Source: Caulobacter sp.
Lineage (GTDB): Bacteria > Pseudomonadota > Alphaproteobacteria > Caulobacterales > Caulobacteraceae
DNA length: 64,000 nt
Assembly: GCA_030683005.1 (NCBI GenBank)
Contig: JAUXMY010000031.1
Location: forward strand, 89,265 to 153,264
Reading direction: 5' to 3'
Numbering within the stretch: position 1 is the first letter of the stretch; each line of letters opens with the position of its first letter. Below are positions 9,606 to 19,420 of this stretch, one piece after another. The notes beneath the pieces were generated by a model. It did not search any database. It saw only the letters and a list, made by a program, of their open reading frames with translations, and was not told the DNA's origin. The position numbers and the translations under genes are program-made.

Positions 9606-11689
9606 CCCCGCTCCACGGCCCAGATGGCGAAGGCGTAGTTGAGCGCAATCTCCTTGAGGAAGTCGAAGCGGCCCGAGGCGCCGCCGTGACCGGCCTCCAT
9701 GTTGATCTTCAGCAGGATGGGGTCGCCGCTGGTAGTGTGATCCCGCAGCTTGGCCGCCCACTTCTGCGGCTCCCAGTAGGTGACGCGCGGGTCCGACAGT
9801 CCGCCGGTGGCCAGCACCGCCGGATAGGGGAGTTTGTCCACCTGGTCGTAGGGGCTGTAGCTCATCATGTAGTCGTAGGCCTCGGCGTCCTCGATCGGGT
9901 TGCCCCACTCGGGCCACTCCGGGGGCGTCAGCGGCAAGGTGGTGTCGCTCATGGTGTTGATCACATCGACGAAGGGCACCGAGGCGATGATCCCGGCCCA
10001 CAGCTCGGGCCGCATGTTGGTGACCGCGCCCATCAGCAATCCGCCCGCCGAGCCGCCGTAGGCCACCGTGCGCTCCGGCTTGCCGTAGCCGGCGGCGTGC
10101 AGGTGATCGGCGCAGGCGATGAAATCGGTGAAGGTGTTCTTCTTCTTGAACTTCTTGCCGTCCAGGAACCAGCCCCAGCCCTTCTCCGCCCCGCCGCGCG
10201 GGCAGGCCGTGGCCCAGATCCAGCCGCGGTCGACGAGGCTGAAGTTGCGGATCGAGAAGCTGGGCTCCTGCGAGATACCGTAGCTGCCGTAGCCGTAGAG
10301 GAGCAGCGGGGCCGAACCGTCCAGTTTCGTGCCCTTCTTCATCAGGACGAAGATCGGCACCTCGGCGCCGTCCGCCGCCCTGGCGTTCAGGCGCCGGGTC
10401 TCGTACTCTGCCGGATCATGGCCCGACGGGATCTCCTGCGTCTTGCGCAGCGTCCGCTTGCGGGTCGCCATGTCGTAGTCGAGCCACTGACGCGGCGTGG
10501 TCATCGAATTGTAGGTGAAGCGCAGCGAGGCGGTGTCGTACTCGTAGCCGCCGTCGAGCCCCAGCGCGTAGATTTCCTCGTCGAAGGCGATCGCATGCTC
10601 CTCGCCGCTGGCTGCGGTGATGACGATGCGGTTGACGGCGTCGACCTTCTCCAGCCGCACGAACCAGTCCTTGAAGGCAGTCGTCCCGAGGATCAGGTTG
10701 CCGCTCTTGTGGGCGATCCAGTCCTTCCAGTTGGCCTTGCCAGGCTTGTCCTCGGGGGCGGTGACCAGCTTGAAGTCGACGGCGCCGTCGGCATTGGTGC
10801 GGATCACGAACCGGTCGTTCCAGTGCTCGACATCGTAGCGCACGCCTTCCTGGCGCGGCTCTACGACAACCGGTTTCGCCGTCGGGTCGGAGGCGGGGAT
10901 CAGCCAGGCCTCGCTGCTGTCCTGGTTGCCGCAGCCGATGACGATCCACTTGCGGGACTGGGTCACTCCGGCGCCGATGAAGAAGCCCTCGTCGGGCTCG
11001 TCGTAGACCAGCACGTCGTCCTTGGCCCCGCCGCCGAGCGGCCGGCGGAAGACCTTGGCCGGCCGCCCGTTCTCGTCGCGCAGGGTCCAGAAGATCCACT
11101 GGCTGTCGGGTGAGAACACGAACTCGGTGACGCTCTCGACCGGCTCGCCGACCATCTTGCCGGTGGCGATCTCGCGGACGTGGATGCGGTAGACCTCCGA
11201 GCCCTGCTCGTCGACGGCCCAGGCGTAATGGCTGTGGTCCGGGCTGTGGCTGGCCGATCCGACCTGGTAGAAGGCCTTGCCCTTGGACTCGGCCTCCTCG
11301 TCCAGCAGGATCACCTCGCCATCGGACTTGCCGACCGGTCGGCGGGCGTGGATCGGGTGCTGCGCGCCCTTCTCGTAGCGGCTGTAGTATTCCCAGGCGC
11401 CGTCAGCGTCGGGGACGGAGGCGTCGTCTTCCTTGATGCGCCCCTTCATCTCCTCGAACATCGTCGCCTGCAGCGCCTCGGTCGGGGCCAGCATGGCCTT
11501 GGTGTAGGCGTTCTCCTCGGTCAGGTGCTCCTTGACGTCCGCCTTGATCAGGGTCGGATCGCGCAGGACCTTCTGCCAGTTGTCGTCCTTCATCCAAGCG
11601 TAGTCGTCGACCCGCACCCGGCCCAGCTGTTCAATGCGCTTGGGGATCTTGCGGGCGACGGGAGAAACAGGCTTGGGCGTGGCGGACAT
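9590..11689 (-). CDS. S9 family peptidase (oligopeptidase B / protease II-like)
   Basis: MSATPKPVSPVARKIPKRIEQLGRVRVDDYAWMKDDNWQKVLRDP...; catalytic AYGGSAGGLLMGAVTNMRPELW; overlaps GNAT start by 16 bp. Start may lie further upstream (see frameshift finding). Confidence 0.9.
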   Translation of the reverse strand: MSATPKPVSPVARKIPKRIEQLGRVRVDDYAWMKDDNWQKVLRDPTLIKADVKEHLTEENAYTKAMLAPTEALQATMFEEMKGRIKEDDASVPDADGAWEYYSRYEKGAQHPIHARRPVGKSDGEVILLDEEAESKGKAFYQVGSASHSPDHSHYAWAVDEQGSEVYRIHVREIATGKMVGEPVESVTEFVFSPDSQWIFWTLRDENGRPAKVFRRPLGGGAKDDVLVYDEPDEGFFIGAGVTQSRKWIVIGCGNQDSSEAWLIPASDPTAKPVVVEPRQEGVRYDVEHWNDRFVIRTNADGAVDFKLVTAPEDKPGKANWKDWIAHKSGNLILGTTAFKDWFVRLEKVDAVNRIVITAASGEEHAIAFDEEIYALGLDGGYEYDTASLRFTYNSMTTPRQWLDYDMATRKRTLRKTQEIPSGHDPAEYETRRLNARAADGAEVPIFVLMKKGTKLDGSAPLLLYGYGSYGISQEPSFSIRNFSLVDRGWIWATACPRGGAEKGWGWFLDGKKFKKKNTFTDFIACADHLHAAGYGKPERTVAYGGSAGGLLMGAVTNMRPELWAGIIASVPFVDVINTMSDTTLPLTPPEWPEWGNPIEDAEAYDYMMSYSPYDQVDKLPYPAVLATGGLSDPRVTYWEPQKWAAKLRDHTTSGDPILLKINMEAGHGGASGRFDFLKEIALNYAFAIWAVERGWEKA

Positions 11690-11887
11690 GGCGCTCCCGG
11701 GGGCGGCTAGACTGGACGAAAGGCGGTCGCCGCGGTCGCGGCCATCATCTGGCGCCGGTTCATGAATCAACTCCCCTGTGCGGCAGACGGTCAGCTTGTG
11801 CGTCCGCCGCGTTGCGGTCAAATGGGCCCCGCAGCATCGAGAGGGACCGGTCTGGTCCACAAGTACCGCTTGCATCTGGGGGCGTCG

Positions 11888-12712
11888 ATGGCCTGGGACC
11901 TTTCCGTCGATCTGATCAAGGCGACGGTGCAACTCGAGCAGCCGCTCGGCAACGGCACGCGCACGGTCGGGACGGGCTTCCTGATCGAGTCGCCGACACC
12001 CGACGGCCGGTCGCGCACCGTGCTTGTCACCGCCGGCCACGTCCTGGACCGCATGCCCGCATTGCAGGCCAGGATCGGCTATCGCGTTCAGGGCGGCGAC
12101 GGCGCCTGGCGCTACGATCCCCAGCCGCTGTCGATCCGGGACGAAGACAAGGCTCCGAAGTGGACGCGGCATCCGACCCGTGACATCGCAGCCATCGTCA
12201 TCCAGGCGCCTGACGAGTTCGCCCGCGCCGCCATTCCGCTGTCGTGGCTGGCCCAGGACGAGACCTTCACCCGCTATGGGCTGGGACCGGGCGACGAGAT
12301 GATGGCGCTGGGCTTCCCGCGTGGACTGTCGGCCAACCAGGCGGGCTTCCCGATCCTGCGTTCTGGCCGGGTCGCGTCCTATCCGCTGGCGCCCTCCAGC
12401 GTCTTCCCCACCTTCCTGCTCGACTTCAGCGTTTTCCCGGGCAACTCCGGTGGACCGGTGTTCATGGCCGACGGCGCCCGACGCCGGCCCGGCGCGACGG
12501 AAACCCAGGAGGTGCAGTTCGTCGCCGGAATCCTGACCCAGCAGGTCGAGCTTTCCGGCGAGCGGCTCGAGATCGGCATCGTCACCCACGCCCGCTTCGT
12601 GCGTGAAACCGTCGCGATGATCGACGGCGTCGCGCCGCCGCCGCCGGCGCCCGCCGAACCGCCCCTGCCGGGATCAACCGCTGCGTCGGTAGGGGTTCAC
12701 GCGGAACCTTGA
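11888..12712 (+). CDS. Trypsin-like serine peptidase domain protein
   Basis: GTGFLIESPTPDGRSRTVLVTAGHVLD and LLDFSVFPGNSGGPVF. Confidence 0.85.
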   Translation: MAWDLSVDLIKATVQLEQPLGNGTRTVGTGFLIESPTPDGRSRTVLVTAGHVLDRMPALQARIGYRVQGGDGAWRYDPQPLSIRDEDKAPKWTRHPTRDIAAIVIQAPDEFARAAIPLSWLAQDETFTRYGLGPGDEMMALGFPRGLSANQAGFPILRSGRVASYPLAPSSVFPTFLLDFSVFPGNSGGPVFMADGARRRPGATETQEVQFVAGILTQQVELSGERLEIGIVTHARFVRETVAMIDGVAPPPPAPAEPPLPGSTAASVGVHAEP

Positions 12713-12764
12713 CGGCGCCCAGGGGGTTGTCTCTTCACACATCAACAGCGAAGGGAGACCCATC

Positions 12765-12983
12765 ATGTGGGATCGTGTCGAAGGCGAATGGAAACAGTTT
12801 TCGGGCAAGGTCAAGGAACAGTGGGGCAAGCTCACTGACGACGACCTGACCGTGATCGCCGGCAAGCGCGACCAGCTGGCCGGAAAGATCCAGGAGCGCT
12901 ACGGTTACGCCAAGGACAAGGCCGAGGCGGAGATCCATGACTTCGAAAAGCGCATGGACGAGCCGCGCTCCTTCAAGAGCTGA
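12765..12983 (+). CDS. CsbD family stress-response protein
   Basis: 72 aa MWDRVEGEWKQFSGKVKEQWGKLTDDDLTVIAGKRDQLAGKIQERYGYAKDKAEAEIHDF. Confidence 0.93.
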   Translation: MWDRVEGEWKQFSGKVKEQWGKLTDDDLTVIAGKRDQLAGKIQERYGYAKDKAEAEIHDFEKRMDEPRSFKS

Positions 12984-12990
12984 TGGACGG

Positions 12991-13019
12991 CGGCGGCCGC
13001 GCCTGGCGCGGCCGCCGTT
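12991..13019 (+). terminator. Hairpin after csbD-like gene
   Basis: CGGCGGCCGCGC-ctg-GCGCGGCCGCCG perfect stem; short T-tract. Confidence 0.6.
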
Positions 13020-13239
13020 CCCCAAATCAGTTACAAATCTTTGTCTGGCAAGGCTTTTCAGGCCTGCCGTTGCCCTCGCGCCGGGTCTAAGGCCACGACC
13101 ACTGCCACCTGTGCCGGAATGCTGACGTCTCGCTTGAGACTCGCGATGCGGGTTCGCGACGCCCTTGGGTGGCGATTACAGCTTTTGTCTTCGCCCGCCG
13201 CCGCTGCTGGCGGCCGAGCGGGCGGCCTGAGGGCGTCTG

Positions 13240-13267
13240 CCGCCCCGGCCGCGTGCGACCGGGGCGG
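13240..13267 (-). terminator. Hairpin downstream of MaoC-like gene
   Basis: CCGCCCCGG...CCGGGGCGG inverted repeat just 3' of the minus-strand stop codon. Confidence 0.5.
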
Positions 13268-13275
13268 ATCAGGAT

Positions 13276-13725
13276 CTAGGCGCCGTAGATCACCGAAATA
13301 GTCTCGGCCACGCACGCCGGACGCTCTTCACCCTCGATCTCGATGGTGCATTCGTTCTTCATCTGCAGACCGCCGGACTTGGCTTCGACGCTGAGCAGCT
13401 TCTGGCGCATGCGCACCCGCTTGCCGACCCGGACCATGTTGGTGAAGCGGACCTTGTCGCTGCCATAGTTGATGCCGCGGGTCACGCCGTTGACCTTCAG
13501 GAGCTTGGCGCCCAGGAACGGGATCAGCGACAGGGTCAGATAGCCGTGGGCGATCGGGCCGCCGATCTCGCGGGTCGCCCGCTCGACGTCGACGTGGATC
13601 CACTGGTGGTCGCCGGTCGCCTCGGCGAACTGGTTGACCCGTTCCTGGCTGACTTCCAGCCAGTCCGAGACGCCGATCTCCTGACCGACGAGGCTGGACA
13701 GGTCCTTGTAGTCAACTTCCTTCAT
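13276..13725 (-). CDS. MaoC family dehydratase (R-specific enoyl-CoA hydratase-like)
   Basis: MKEVDYKDLSSLVGQEIGVSDWLEVSQERVNQFAEATGDHQWIHVDVERA...GPIAHGYLTLSLIP hydratase 2 motif. Confidence 0.92.
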   Translation of the reverse strand: MKEVDYKDLSSLVGQEIGVSDWLEVSQERVNQFAEATGDHQWIHVDVERATREIGGPIAHGYLTLSLIPFLGAKLLKVNGVTRGINYGSDKVRFTNMVRVGKRVRMRQKLLSVEAKSGGLQMKNECTIEIEGEERPACVAETISVIYGA

Positions 13726-13857
13726 GGCGCGGAGCTCCCTCAAACAGTTGTTCGGCATCATCCATGCCCCGAGCGGGCCGGGCTTTCAACCGCTGATCCG
13801 GCGTTGCTTACATCGCAGGTAATTGGACGCCCGCCGCGTTGGGGCTAGCGTCGGTCC

Positions 13858-14673
13858 ATGAGCACGCAATCAAGCATCGGCGACCACATCCGCGACTGGC
13901 GTCGTCGCCGCCGCCTGTCGCAGATGGACCTGGCGCTGGACGCCGGCATCTCGCCCAAGCACCTGAGCTTCATCGAGACCGGACGGTCGCAGCCCAGCCG
14001 GCAGATGGTGCTGCATCTGGCCGAGCAGTTGGAGACGCCGCTGCGCGAGCGCAACGCCATGCTGATCGCCGCCGGGTTCGCGCCGGTCTATCCGGAGCGG
14101 CCGCTGGACGCCCCGGATCTGGCCGCCGCGCGACGGGCGGTGGATCTGGTGCTCAAGGGCCATGAGCCGTTCCCGGCGCTCGCCGTGGACGGACGCTGGA
14201 ACCTGGTCGCCGCCAACGCCGCGGTCGGACCGTTCCTGGTCAACGAGCCCGAACTCCTGACCAAGCCGATGAACATGCTGCGCATGACCTTGCACCCCAA
14301 GGGCATGGCGCCGCGGATCATCAACCTGACCGAATGGCGGGTTCACATTCTTGACCGCCTGCGCCGTCAGATCGACGCCACCGCCGATGCCGGCCTCAAG
14401 GCTCTGTACGAGGAACTGAAGGCCTACCCCGCGCCGCCGTCCGCCGTCGGAGTCCCGCAAGGCCAGGACCTGGGCGGTATCGCGGTGCCGCTGCGGCTGC
14501 GAACCGAGCAGGGGGTGATGAGCTTCATCAGCACCGTCACGGTGTTCGGCACGCCGACCGACGTCACGGTCTCCGAACTGGCGCTGGAGACCTTCTTCCC
14601 GGCCGACGACTTCACGGCAAAGGCGTTGATTTCCCTCGCGGCAGAGCGCCAACAGGAGGCGACAGCGGCCTGA
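13858..14673 (+). CDS. XRE-family transcriptional regulator with MmyB-like ligand-binding domain
   Basis: IRDWRRRRRLSQMDLALDAGISPKHLSFIETGRSQPSRQMVLHLAEQLETPLRERNAML followed by MmyB-type C-terminal region. Confidence 0.9.
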   Translation: MSTQSSIGDHIRDWRRRRRLSQMDLALDAGISPKHLSFIETGRSQPSRQMVLHLAEQLETPLRERNAMLIAAGFAPVYPERPLDAPDLAAARRAVDLVLKGHEPFPALAVDGRWNLVAANAAVGPFLVNEPELLTKPMNMLRMTLHPKGMAPRIINLTEWRVHILDRLRRQIDATADAGLKALYEELKAYPAPPSAVGVPQGQDLGGIAVPLRLRTEQGVMSFISTVTVFGTPTDVTVSELALETFFPADDFTAKALISLAAERQQEATAA

Positions 14674-14686
14674 ATCGGGGGACGGG

Positions 14687-15472
14687 GTGAGCGACGAGTA
14701 CGTGTTCGAAATCGACGGAAGCCGCGTGACCGCCACGCCGTTCTCCGCCGGCCCCTGGGGTCCCACGATGCAGCACGGCGGCGCCCCGACGGCGCTGGTC
14801 GCGCGGGCGGCGGAAGCCTTTCCGGCGGCGCGGCCGATGCGGGTGGCGCGCCTCACCGTCGACCTGCTGCGGCCGGTGCCGGTCGCCACGCTTGACATCG
14901 AGACCGAGGTCGTCCGCGAAGGCCGCAAGATCCAGCTGCTGCAGGTGCGCCTGCTGCACGAGGGCAAGGAATGCGTCCGGGCCAGCGTGCTGAAGCTGCG
15001 GAGCGAGCCGCTCGACCTGCCGCAGCACGACGGCTTTCGCCCGCTTGAACAGGCCGCGCCGCCGCTGGACGAACCGCGCAGCCCCGGCTTCGGCGCCACC
15101 CACGGCTTCGGCTCGGGCATGTCGGCGAAGATCATGCGCGGCGAATGGGGCAAGCCGGGGCCCGCGGCCGTCTGGTTCCGCGCCGAGCGGCCGATCGTGC
15201 GCGGCGAGGCGACCTCGCCCCTGATGCGCGCGGCGCTGACCGCCGACTTCTGCAACGGCGTCTCGGCGGTGCTGGATTTCCAGCAGTGGACCTACATCAA
15301 CGGCGACCTGTCGGTGAACTTCGCCCGCGACCCGGTCGGCGACTGGATCCTGCTCGACGCCGAGACCTGGGTCGGCGACAGCGGCGGCGCCATGGCCTTC
15401 GCCCGGCTGGCCGACCGCGACGGCTATTTCGGCCGCGCGGTGCAGAGCGTGCTGATCGAGAAGCGGGGCTAG
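14687..15472 (+). CDS. Acyl-CoA thioesterase-like family protein
   Basis: GTG start; GPWGPTMQHGGAPTALVARAAEAF, hotdog TesB-like pattern. Confidence 0.8.
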   Translation: MSDEYVFEIDGSRVTATPFSAGPWGPTMQHGGAPTALVARAAEAFPAARPMRVARLTVDLLRPVPVATLDIETEVVREGRKIQLLQVRLLHEGKECVRASVLKLRSEPLDLPQHDGFRPLEQAAPPLDEPRSPGFGATHGFGSGMSAKIMRGEWGKPGPAAVWFRAERPIVRGEATSPLMRAALTADFCNGVSAVLDFQQWTYINGDLSVNFARDPVGDWILLDAETWVGDSGGAMAFARLADRDGYFGRAVQSVLIEKRG

Positions 15473-15957
15473 AGGCCGAACCGCTTGGGGTCGGAGGCGA
15501 TCAGGGCCTGGAGCTTGGGCATCCCCGCGCGCAGCCCGCCGGCCAGCTGACGGGTGATCAGCCAGCCGAGCGGGAAGGGGGCGCTGGCCTTGCCCAGCCA
15601 GACCAGCTCACAGCCGCCGGCGGTCGGAACCACGCGGTAGTCCTCGACGGCCGCCGACAGCGGCAGCGACGACCGCTCGAAGCGGAAGGCCATGCGGCTG
15701 CCCTCGTCCCAGGCGAAGAAGGTCTCCTCGATGACCTGCGGCCCGACCTCGACGGTGCGCGTCGTGCCGACGGCGAAGGGCTGGGGGCTGGTCCAGGTGA
15801 CCTTGGTGATCGGCAGCCATTCCGTCCAGGCCTCGCCATCCAGCAGCGCCGCCCAGACCGCCGACGGCGGGAAAGGGAAGGCGTGCCTGACCTCGACCCT
15901 GCCCTTGGCCAGATACTCTTCTCCGACGGCGGTGTGGGCGCGAAGCGGCTTCGACAT
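15469..15957 (-). CDS. SRPBCC (START-like) family protein
   Basis: VEVRHAFPFPPSAVWAALLDGEAWTEWLPITKVTWTSPQPFAVGTTRTVEV. Confidence 0.85.
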   Translation of the reverse strand: MSKPLRAHTAVGEEYLAKGRVEVRHAFPFPPSAVWAALLDGEAWTEWLPITKVTWTSPQPFAVGTTRTVEVGPQVIEETFFAWDEGSRMAFRFERSSLPLSAAVEDYRVVPTAGGCELVWLGKASAPFPLGWLITRQLAGGLRAGMPKLQALIASDPKRFGL

Positions 15958-16036
15958 GGAGTGTTTCTCTGGGTTTGTCGTTGTGGGTCGTCAGGCGGCA
16001 GTTGAACGCGGCGCCGCCACGGCAGGCAAGCGGTCG

Positions 16037-17848
16037 CTAGCGTCCGGCCGCGAGCGCCCTCGGAATGTCGATGCCGATGTCCAGTAGCTGCTGCGCCTTG
16101 CCCTTGGCCAGCGGGTCGACCCGCAGGCTGGAGAACTGGCCGCCGCCCAGCGCCTGGATGCAGTGCAGGTTGATGGCGTCCATGCCCGGCAGCTCGTAGC
16201 GGATGACCTTCGGAGCGCTCGCCCCTTCGAACTCATGCGCGAACCAGGCCTTGACGCGGTCCTCGGACAGTCCGGCGCGGATCCACGGCAGCAGCTCGGG
16301 ACGCCGCGCGATGACGCCGATGTTGAAGGCGTCGCCCTTGTCGCCGGACCGGGCCCAGGCGACGTCGATCAGCGGCACGGTGACCATGTCCGCTTCCGGC
16401 TCCGGATCTGCCGGAACCGGCGGCGCGATGACATCGGCGACGTTGAAGGCGCGGGCGGGCGAGTCGGGAACGATGGTCAGCGTCTGGTCGCCCAGCGAGA
16501 CGATCGCCGCCACCTCCTGCCTCGGCAGCAGGATGGAGAATACACGCGACACCGGGGTGATGGTCGGCGCGCCCCCGAACCAGCCGGTGGTGCCGACGCT
16601 CATCGAGGTGGTCGGGGAGGCGAACTCCCTCATCATCAGGCCCAGGGCCTCGGCGCTCTCGTGTTCGGCGCCGATGCGGCAGACGACCTCGCGCACGGCT
16701 CGCGCCGCTGCGCTGGCGTTGGCGCCATAGCTGGCCTCCGCGCCCAGGATCTCGATGCGGCTGTCGCGCAGTGGCGGCAGGTTGCGGTCGCGCAGCATCT
16801 CGCCGATCCGCTCGAGCATCGCCTCGGACTGCCTGCGCCCCTTGGCGGCGGCGTCGCGGCCGACCACCGGGCTGGCCCCGATGAAGCGGAAGCCGTCGCC
16901 GAAGGTCACGCAGACCTTGTAGCGGTCGCTCGGCGGATAGCCCTTGGCCCCGGCCACCCGCACGCGGTGCTCGCCAACCTGTTCGACCGTCACCTGCGTG
17001 AAGTCACAGACCACGTCCGGCAGCGCGTAGCCTTGCGGGTCGCCGACCTCGTAGAGGATCTGCTCGGCCACGGCGGCGGGGGAGACCAGGCCGCCCGTGC
17101 CCTCCGGCTTGGTGACGATGAACGACCCGTCGGCATGGCACTCAATGATCGGATAGCCGATGTGAGCCCAGTCCGGGACGTCCTCCCAGTCAGTGAACAG
17201 CCCGCCGGTCGCCTGGGCGCCGCACTCGATGACGTGGCCCGCGAGCGAGCCCGCCGACAGCCGGTCGTAGTCGTCCAGGCTCCAGCCGAACGCGTGGACG
17301 AGAGGGCCGAGCGCCAGGGCGCTGTCGACAACCCGCCCGGTGATGACCATGTCCGCGCCGGCCGCCAGCGCGGCCGCGATCGGCTCGGCGCCGAAATAGG
17401 CGTTGGCGCTGAACACCTTGCCCGGATCGGGGAAGGGCGCGCCGGTGAACATCTCGCTCAGGCCGCGCGCCTTCAGGTCCTCCAGCCGCCCGGCGAGGTC
17501 GTCGCCCTCGACGATGGCGATCTTGAAGGAAAGGCCGGCCTCGGCGGCGATCTTCTCCATCCGCTCGCGGCAGGCGCGCGGGTTGAGGCCTCCTGCGTTG
17601 GTGACGATCTTCACCCCCTGCGCCTTCAGCTCACGCAAGTTGTCCTTCCAGACCCAGTCGGTGAAGTCGCGGGCATAGCCCTGGTCCGGCCGCGCCGCGC
17701 GCAGCTGGCCCAGCGAGCTCATCGTCGCCTCGGCCAGATAGTCGAGGATCATGTAGTCCAGCCGCCCGCCGCGCAGCAGCTGGGGCGCGGCGACCGACGA
17801 GTCCCCGAGGAACCCGCCGGCCCCGCCGATGCGTACGATCTTCGTCAT
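16037..17848 (-). CDS. Acyclic terpene utilization AtuA family protein (DUF1446)
   Basis: MTKIVRIGGAGGFLGDSSVAAPQLLRGGRLDYMILDYLAEATMSSL...TNAGGLNPRACRERM...ITGRVVDSALALGPLVH. Confidence 0.92.
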   Translation of the reverse strand: MTKIVRIGGAGGFLGDSSVAAPQLLRGGRLDYMILDYLAEATMSSLGQLRAARPDQGYARDFTDWVWKDNLRELKAQGVKIVTNAGGLNPRACRERMEKIAAEAGLSFKIAIVEGDDLAGRLEDLKARGLSEMFTGAPFPDPGKVFSANAYFGAEPIAAALAAGADMVITGRVVDSALALGPLVHAFGWSLDDYDRLSAGSLAGHVIECGAQATGGLFTDWEDVPDWAHIGYPIIECHADGSFIVTKPEGTGGLVSPAAVAEQILYEVGDPQGYALPDVVCDFTQVTVEQVGEHRVRVAGAKGYPPSDRYKVCVTFGDGFRFIGASPVVGRDAAAKGRRQSEAMLERIGEMLRDRNLPPLRDSRIEILGAEASYGANASAAARAVREVVCRIGAEHESAEALGLMMREFASPTTSMSVGTTGWFGGAPTITPVSRVFSILLPRQEVAAIVSLGDQTLTIVPDSPARAFNVADVIAPPVPADPEPEADMVTVPLIDVAWARSGDKGDAFNIGVIARRPELLPWIRAGLSEDRVKAWFAHEFEGASAPKVIRYELPGMDAINLHCIQALGGGQFSSLRVDPLAKGKAQQLLDIGIDIPRALAAGR

Positions 17849-19386
17849 CAGACGATCTTGGCGTCGGCCTTGCCCCAGTAGGCGTCACGGATCAGGCGCT
17901 TGTAGAGCTTGCCGGTGGCGTGGCGGGGCAGCTCCTCCATGAAGTCCAGCTGGCGCGGGGCCTTCACATGGCTGAGGTTGGCCTTGGCGTAGGCCAGCAG
18001 CTCGGCCCGCAGGTCATCGCCGACGTCGGCCCAGCTGGCGGGCTGGATCACCGCGATGACCTTCTCGCCCATTTCCTCGTCAGGGCCGCCGACCACGGCG
18101 ACGTCGGCGACCTTGGGGTGGCCGATGAGCAGGTTCTCGATCTCCTGCGGATAGATGTTCACCCCGCCGGAGATGATCATGAAGCTCTTGCGGTCGGTCA
18201 GGTACAGGAAGCCGTCCTCGTCCACCCAGCCCACGTCGCCCAGGCTGGTCCAGCCGTGCTTGTTGTAGCTCTCGGCCGTCTTGGCCGGGTCGTTGTGGTA
18301 GTTGATGGGCGGGCCGTTCTCGAAATAGACCTGCCCCTCCTGGCGAGGCGGCAGCGGGTCGCCCTCCTCGTTGCAGATGCGCAGCTCGCCCAGCACGGCC
18401 TTGCCGACCGAGCCCTTGTGCGCCAGCCAGTCGGCCGAGCCGATGTAGCAGAAGCCGTTGCCCTCGGTGCCGGCGTAGTACTCGTGGATGATCGGGCCCC
18501 ACCAGGCGATCATCTGTTCCTTGACCGGCACGGGGCAGGGGGCGGCGGCGTGCACCGCCGACCGCAGCGATGAGACGTCGTACCTGGCCCGCACCTCTTC
18601 CGGCAGCTTCAGCAGCCGCACGAAGTGGGTCGGGACGAACTGGCCGCAGTCGACCTTGTACTTCTCGATCAGCGCCAGCATCGCTTCCGGATCGAAGCGC
18701 TCCATCACGATGACGGTGCCGCCCAGCTTGTGGATGCTCATGCACCAGCGCAGCGGGGCAGCGTGATAGAGCGGCGCCGGCGAGATGTAGACGCTGTCCG
18801 GGGTGAAGCCGAACAGGCCCTGGGTCATCATGAACAGGGCGTTGGGCTCGTCGATCGCGGCCCCGGTCAGCATCGGCTTGACGCCCTTGGGCCGCCCGGT
18901 CGTGCCCGAGGAATAGAGCATGTCGGAGCCGGCGGTTTCGTCGGCGATCCGGGTGGTGGGCATGGCGTCGCGCGCCGTCTCGAAGCTCTCGTACGGCCCG
19001 CGGGCCCCGCCGCACATGTAGAACTTCAGGCCCGGGATCAGGGCCGGCATTTCGTCGGCGATGGCGCCCATCGAGGCCGAGGTGATGAACACCTTCGCGT
19101 CGCAATCCTTGACGATGTACTCGACCTCGCTCGCCGTCAGCTTGGACGAAATGCAGGTGTAGTAGAGGCCCGAGCGCTGGGCGGCCCAGGTGATCTCGAA
19201 GTAGCGGGGATTGTTGTCCATGAAGATGGCGATGACGTCGCCGGGCTTCAGACCGAGCGAGCGGAACAGATGCGCCCCCTGGTTCGACCGTTCGTCGAGC
19301 TGCTTGTAGGTCACCGTCTCGCCGGATCCGGCCATGATGTAGGCGGCGCGGTCAGGGTGGGTCTGGGCGTGCTGGCAGGGATGCAT
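17848..19386 (-). CDS. Acyl-CoA synthetase (AMP-binding)
   Basis: YSSGTTGRPKGVKPM, YYAGTEGNG, SLGDVGWVDEDGFLYLTDRKSFMIISGGVNIYPQEIE; ATGA overlap with downstream atuA-like gene. Confidence 0.95.
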   Translation of the reverse strand: MHPCQHAQTHPDRAAYIMAGSGETVTYKQLDERSNQGAHLFRSLGLKPGDVIAIFMDNNPRYFEITWAAQRSGLYYTCISSKLTASEVEYIVKDCDAKVFITSASMGAIADEMPALIPGLKFYMCGGARGPYESFETARDAMPTTRIADETAGSDMLYSSGTTGRPKGVKPMLTGAAIDEPNALFMMTQGLFGFTPDSVYISPAPLYHAAPLRWCMSIHKLGGTVIVMERFDPEAMLALIEKYKVDCGQFVPTHFVRLLKLPEEVRARYDVSSLRSAVHAAAPCPVPVKEQMIAWWGPIIHEYYAGTEGNGFCYIGSADWLAHKGSVGKAVLGELRICNEEGDPLPPRQEGQVYFENGPPINYHNDPAKTAESYNKHGWTSLGDVGWVDEDGFLYLTDRKSFMIISGGVNIYPQEIENLLIGHPKVADVAVVGGPDEEMGEKVIAVIQPASWADVGDDLRAELLAYAKANLSHVKAPRQLDFMEELPRHATGKLYKRLIRDAYWGKADAKIV

Positions 19387-19420
19387 GGTGGTCGCTTCGA
19401 CTGGAGTGGAGTGACGGAGA

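Noticed and set aside
9686-11113. 475-aa + ORF
   Set aside because: Antisense to the S9 peptidase.
16163-17881. 572-aa + ORF
   Set aside because: Antisense to the AtuA-family gene.
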